A DNA stretch of 7,613 nt from Microbacteriaceae bacterium (lineage in GTDB: Bacteria > Actinomycetota > Actinomycetes > Actinomycetales > Microbacteriaceae), in contig JAKONM010000152.1 of NCBI GenBank assembly GCA_022701925.1, positions 1 through 7,613 on the forward strand. Direction: 5' to 3'. The notes beneath the pieces are model-generated. The model had not been told where the DNA came from. It saw only the letters and a list, made by a program, of their open reading frames with translations, and ran no database searches. Position numbers and translations under genes: made by a program. Shown here piece by piece: positions 5,842-7,613 of this stretch (within the stretch, counting starts at the first letter, position 1; every line of letters starts with the position of its first letter).

Positions 5842-6276
5842 ATGTCCCGCGCGGCGGCGGTGCTGGTCCGCGACGAGCGGGGCCGCGTGCTGATGGTCCG
5901 GCCCGCCTACCGCGACGACGGGCTGCTGCTGCCGGGCGGCGGCGTGGAGGGGCTGGAGTCGCCCGCCGCGGCCGCGGTGCGGGAGGTGCGGGAGGAGCTG
6001 GGCGTCGACGCCGGCCTGGGCCGCCTGCTCGTGCTGGAGCACCGCCTGGTCGCCCCGGACCGCCAGCGCACGCACGCGGTCTTCGCCGCGACGCTGGCCG
6101 ACGTCGCCTTCGTGCTGCCGCCGGACGAGATCGCCGAGGCGCGGTGGGTGGCGGCGGCCGACGCCGCGCAGGCGCACGTGCCGACGGGACGCCGACGGGT
6201 CGCCGCCGCCCTGGAGGCGCTGCGGACCGGCACGACCGTCTACCTCGACGCCGAGGGGCGCCTGCCTCCGGCCTGA
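5842..6276 (+). CDS. NUDIX hydrolase
   Basis: A 144-residue pyrophosphohydrolase that would cleave a nucleoside diphosphate linked to another group, using Mg2+. The Nudix box G-x5-E-x7-REUxEExGU is complete: Gly33, Glu39, then REVREELGV at 47-55, with the preceding LPGGG turn at 30-34. Length and domain boundaries are those of a single-domain NUDIX protein, starting directly with the first strand (RAAAVLVRDERGRVL). ATG 5842 lies 13 nt after the exonuclease stop without a clear ribosome-binding site, so co-transcription with the exonuclease is likely. The pairing suggests nucleotide or nucleic-acid clean-up, but NUDIX substrates cannot be predicted from the box alone. A strong hairpin follows 35 nt past the stop codon. 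Confidence 0.93.
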   Translation: MSRAAAVLVRDERGRVLMVRPAYRDDGLLLPGGGVEGLESPAAAAVREVREELGVDAGLGRLLVLEHRLVAPDRQRTHAVFAATLADVAFVLPPDEIAEARWVAAADAAQAHVPTGRRRVAAALEALRTGTTVYLDAEGRLPPA

Positions 6277-6311
6277 GCCGGGCGCGGTCCGGACGACGCC
6301 CGGCCGAGATG

Positions 6312-6350
6312 CGGAACGGGGCGGGTGCGCGTCGCACCCGCCCCGTTCCG
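6312..6350. terminator. Perfect 18-bp hairpin between convergent genes (probably bidirectional)
   Basis: Positions 6312-6329 and 6333-6350 are exact reverse complements with a 3-nt CGT loop, the strongest inverted repeat in the window. It lies between the ends of the NUDIX gene (stop at 6276) and rpmE2 (stop at 6365), where transcription from both sides converges. Neither flank has a T-run, so it would be an L-shaped or U-less terminator of the type inferred for GC-rich actinobacteria. It could also protect mRNA 3' ends. Confidence 0.82.
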
Positions 6351-6364
6351 GTGAGGACTCCTGG

Positions 6365-6613
6365 TCAGCGACCGAAGTTCTTGAAGCGCTGGTTGAACTT
6401 CTCGACCCGGCCGGCGCTGTCGAGGATGCGCTGCTTGCCCGTGTAGAAGGGGTGCGACGCGGACGAGATCTCGACGTCGATGACCGGGTAGGTCACGCCG
6501 TCCAGCTCGATCGTCTTGTCGCTGCCCGTCGTCGAGCGGGTGAGGAACGTCTCACCGGACGCGAGGTCGCGGAAGACGACGGGGCGGTACTGGGGGTGGA
6601 TGCCAGCCTTCAT
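6365..6613 (-). CDS. rpmE2: 50S ribosomal protein L31 type B
   Basis: An 82-residue protein matching L31 type B across its length: it opens MKAGIHPQYRPVVFRD, contains GETFLTRST (20-28), and ends with the hallmark block SASHPFYTGKQRILDSAGR followed by VEKFNQRFKNFG. It has no cysteines and so lacks the zinc ribbon of the C+ form of L31. In bacteria with both forms, the C- paralogue is typically the zinc-sparing replacement, though many actinobacteria use type B generally. L31 sits at the 50S-30S bridge. AAGAGGA (6630-6624) lies 10 nt before the ATG. It has its own -10 roughly 80 nt upstream and a strong hairpin 14 bp beyond its stop codon, so it looks monocistronic. I see no AT-rich palindrome of the Zur type upstream. 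Confidence 0.97.
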   Translation of the reverse strand: MKAGIHPQYRPVVFRDLASGETFLTRSTTGSDKTIELDGVTYPVIDVEISSASHPFYTGKQRILDSAGRVEKFNQRFKNFGR

Positions 6614-6692
6614 GACGGGATGATCCTCTTCACATCGAGAGCGCGAGTGGGCCGGGCGGTGCCGCGGCGGGCCGGCGAGCGGCCGACCGTCG

Positions 6693-6698
6693 ATGGTA
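6693..6698 (-). promoter_or_regulatory. -10 element TACCAT of rpmE2
   Basis: TACCAT on the minus strand lies in the 106-bp gap between the ABC ATPase stop and the rpmE2 start. CTGACG, 19 bp upstream and overlapping the ABC ATPase stop codon, matches TTGACA at 4 of 6 positions. The predicted leader is about 70 nt and GC-rich, with a short hairpin (GGCCG/CGGCC at 6670-6684). Unlike several neighbours, this gene would have a real leader and a ribosome-binding site. Confidence 0.5.
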
Positions 6699-6719
6699 GC
6701 AGAGCCGCTCCGCCCGGCG

Positions 6720-7511
6720 TCAGCCGCCGACGGTCGCGCGGGCGGCGTAGCGGCCGTCGCGCTCGGTGATCTCCACCGGCAGCCCGAACGTCTCGCCGAT
6801 GCGCTCGGCGGTGATCGTCTCGGCGATCGTGCCGGCCGCGACGACCGCGCCGCGGCGCAGCAGGAGGGCGTGGGTGAAGCCCACGGGGATCTCCTCCACG
6901 TGGTGGGTCACCATCACCATGCCGGGTGCGGCCGGGGCGCTGGCGTAGCCGCCGAGCAGCTGCAGCAGCTCCTCCCGGGCGCCCAGGTCCAGGCTGGCGG
7001 CCGGCTCGTCCAGCAGCAGCAGCTCGGGGTCGGTCATCACGGCCCGGGCGATCTGCACGCGCTTCTGCTCGCCGTCCGACAGGTCGCCGAACCGTCGGTC
7101 GGTCAGGTGGTCCAGCCGCCACTCGGCCAGCACGCGGTTCGCGCGCCGGACGTCGATGTCCTCGTACTGCTCGCTCCAGCGGCCGGTGACGGAGTACGCG
7201 GCGGTCAGCACCACGTCGAGCACCGTCTCCGCGGGCGGGATCCGACGCGCCATCGCGGTGGAGGCGAAGCCGATGCGGGGCCGCACCTCGAACACGTCCA
7301 CGCGCCCGATCTCGGCCTCCAGCACGGTCACGCGACCGCGGCTCGGGTGCATCTGCGCGGCGGCCAGCTGCAGCAACGAGGTCTTGCCCGCACCGTTCGG
7401 GCCCAGGATGACCCAGCGCTCGGCGCTGTCGACCGACCAGGAGACGCGGTCCAGGATCGTGGTGCCGTTCCGGGTCAGCGAGACGTCGTCGAACTGCAGC
7501 ACCACAGGCAT
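6720..7511 (-). CDS. Stand-alone ABC ATPase (YlmA-like, no visible permease)
   Basis: A 263-residue single nucleotide-binding domain. Walker A GPNGAGKT (37-44), signature LSDGEQKRVQIARA (144-157), Walker B LLLLDEP (164-170) with catalytic Glu169, and the H-loop VTHH (201-204) are all present, so ATP hydrolysis is expected. Two departures from canonical importers are visible: the signature reads LSDGE in place of LSGGE, and the Q-loop position (IGFAST, 80-85) lacks its glutamine. Both recall the YlmA/ModF-like group, whose members often lack a dedicated permease gene. Neighbours on both sides are unrelated, and no membrane protein is encoded nearby. TAGGGT lies 6 nt before ATG 7511, pointing to a leaderless transcript. 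The function is unknown: it may pair with a distant permease or act without one. Confidence 0.93.
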   Translation of the reverse strand: MPVVLQFDDVSLTRNGTTILDRVSWSVDSAERWVILGPNGAGKTSLLQLAAAQMHPSRGRVTVLEAEIGRVDVFEVRPRIGFASTAMARRIPPAETVLDVVLTAAYSVTGRWSEQYEDIDVRRANRVLAEWRLDHLTDRRFGDLSDGEQKRVQIARAVMTDPELLLLDEPAASLDLGAREELLQLLGGYASAPAAPGMVMVTHHVEEIPVGFTHALLLRRGAVVAAGTIAETITAERIGETFGLPVEITERDGRYAARATVGG

Positions 7512-7517
7512 GCTGCA

Positions 7518-7523
7518 ACCCTA
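7518..7523 (-). promoter_or_regulatory. -10 element TAGGGT of the ABC ATPase gene (leaderless)
   Basis: TAGGGT on the minus strand is followed by 6 nt and the ATG at 7511, placing the transcription start at the start codon. No ribosome-binding site fits in that gap, and no clear -35 is visible. The element lies in the 41-bp gap after the upstream glycosyltransferase gene. Confidence 0.55.
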
Positions 7524-7552
7524 GGGCGTGCCCGAGCGGCCGCACCCTGGCG

Positions 7553-7613
7553 TCAGAGCAGCGATCGGTAGATGTCGGCGGTCTGCTCGCCGATGGCGTC
7601 CCAGTCGAAGACC
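7553..7613 (-). CDS. C-terminal end of a glycosyltransferase, probably GT4/GlgA-like (partial)
   Basis: The right edge holds the last 19 codons of a minus-strand gene, VFDWDAIGEQTADIYRSLL, ending in TGA at 7555-7553. The pattern F-x-W-x-x-I-x-x-Q-T-x-x-x-Y closes the last helix of many GT4 glycosyltransferases, including actinobacterial glycogen synthase-type (GlgA) enzymes, and compares with FSWDESARRLLPVLE near the end of the other glycosyltransferase here. The rest of the gene lies outside the window, so donor and acceptor cannot be judged and no symbol is assigned. It reads toward the ABC ATPase gene with a 41-bp gap. Confidence 0.7.
   Translation of the reverse strand, partial: VFDWDAIGEQTADIYRSLL

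Noticed and set aside
6614..6719. Possible Zur-binding site upstream of rpmE2, since cysteine-free L31 genes are often zinc-regulated
   Set aside because: No AT-rich palindrome of the TGAAAATNATTTTCA kind is present; the gap is almost entirely G/C. Zinc control is not supported.
1..7613. Defence island, mobile element, CRISPR, toxin-antitoxin or retron-like system
   Set aside because: Every gene belongs to a common housekeeping or metabolic family. There is no transposase, integrase, repeat array, attachment-site duplication, reverse transcriptase or small overlapping toxin-antitoxin pair, and base composition is uniform by eye.

Overview
The window is very GC-rich, densely packed chromosomal DNA from a high-GC actinobacterium. 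Four things point there: strong G/C preference at third codon positions, GTG starts, TAnnnT -10 hexamers only 6-8 nt before several start codons (the leaderless-gene signature common in Actinomycetota), and an actinobacterial-type cysteine-free L31 protein. A Microbacteriaceae-like lineage is my best guess from protein flavour and gene neighbourhood, but I have not tested it.

Layout, left to right. (1) Minus strand: the first 16 codons of an unidentified gene (1-48), then a GC-rich hairpin, then a SpoU/TrmH-family RNA 2'-O-methyltransferase (103-915). (2) Plus strand, divergent from the methyltransferase across a 33-bp gap: a class II-like sirtuin (949-1794), a short YtrA-like GntR regulator (1835-2191) and a histidine phosphatase (2269-2877). 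(3) Minus strand, convergent with the phosphatase: an alpha/beta hydrolase (3990-4886) whose stop codon overlaps the start of a GT4 glycosyltransferase (2896-3993), forming a two-gene operon. (4) Plus strand: a DEDDh 3'-5' exonuclease (most likely 5061-5828) and, 13 nt later, a NUDIX hydrolase (5842-6276). (5) A perfect 18-bp hairpin (6312-6350) separates these from a minus-strand block: L31 type B (rpmE2, 6365-6613), a stand-alone ABC ATPase (6720-7511), and the last codons of a glycosyltransferase probably of the GlgA/GT4 kind (7553-7613).

Functionally this is a set of housekeeping or maintenance genes: RNA modification, NAD-dependent deacylation, sugar or phosphate metabolism, nucleic-acid and nucleotide clean-up, and the ribosome. 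It is not an accessory island. I see no mobile element, tRNA, rRNA, CRISPR array, toxin-antitoxin pair or defence cassette, and no evidence of a new multi-gene system. The most distinctive signal is regulatory: several probable leaderless promoters, including a pair of face-to-face -10 elements in the spoU/sirtuin gap that cannot both be occupied by RNA polymerase at once. An in-frame alternative start that would add a hydrophobic N-terminus to the exonuclease is also worth a look. No gene-free stretch exceeds 300 bases.
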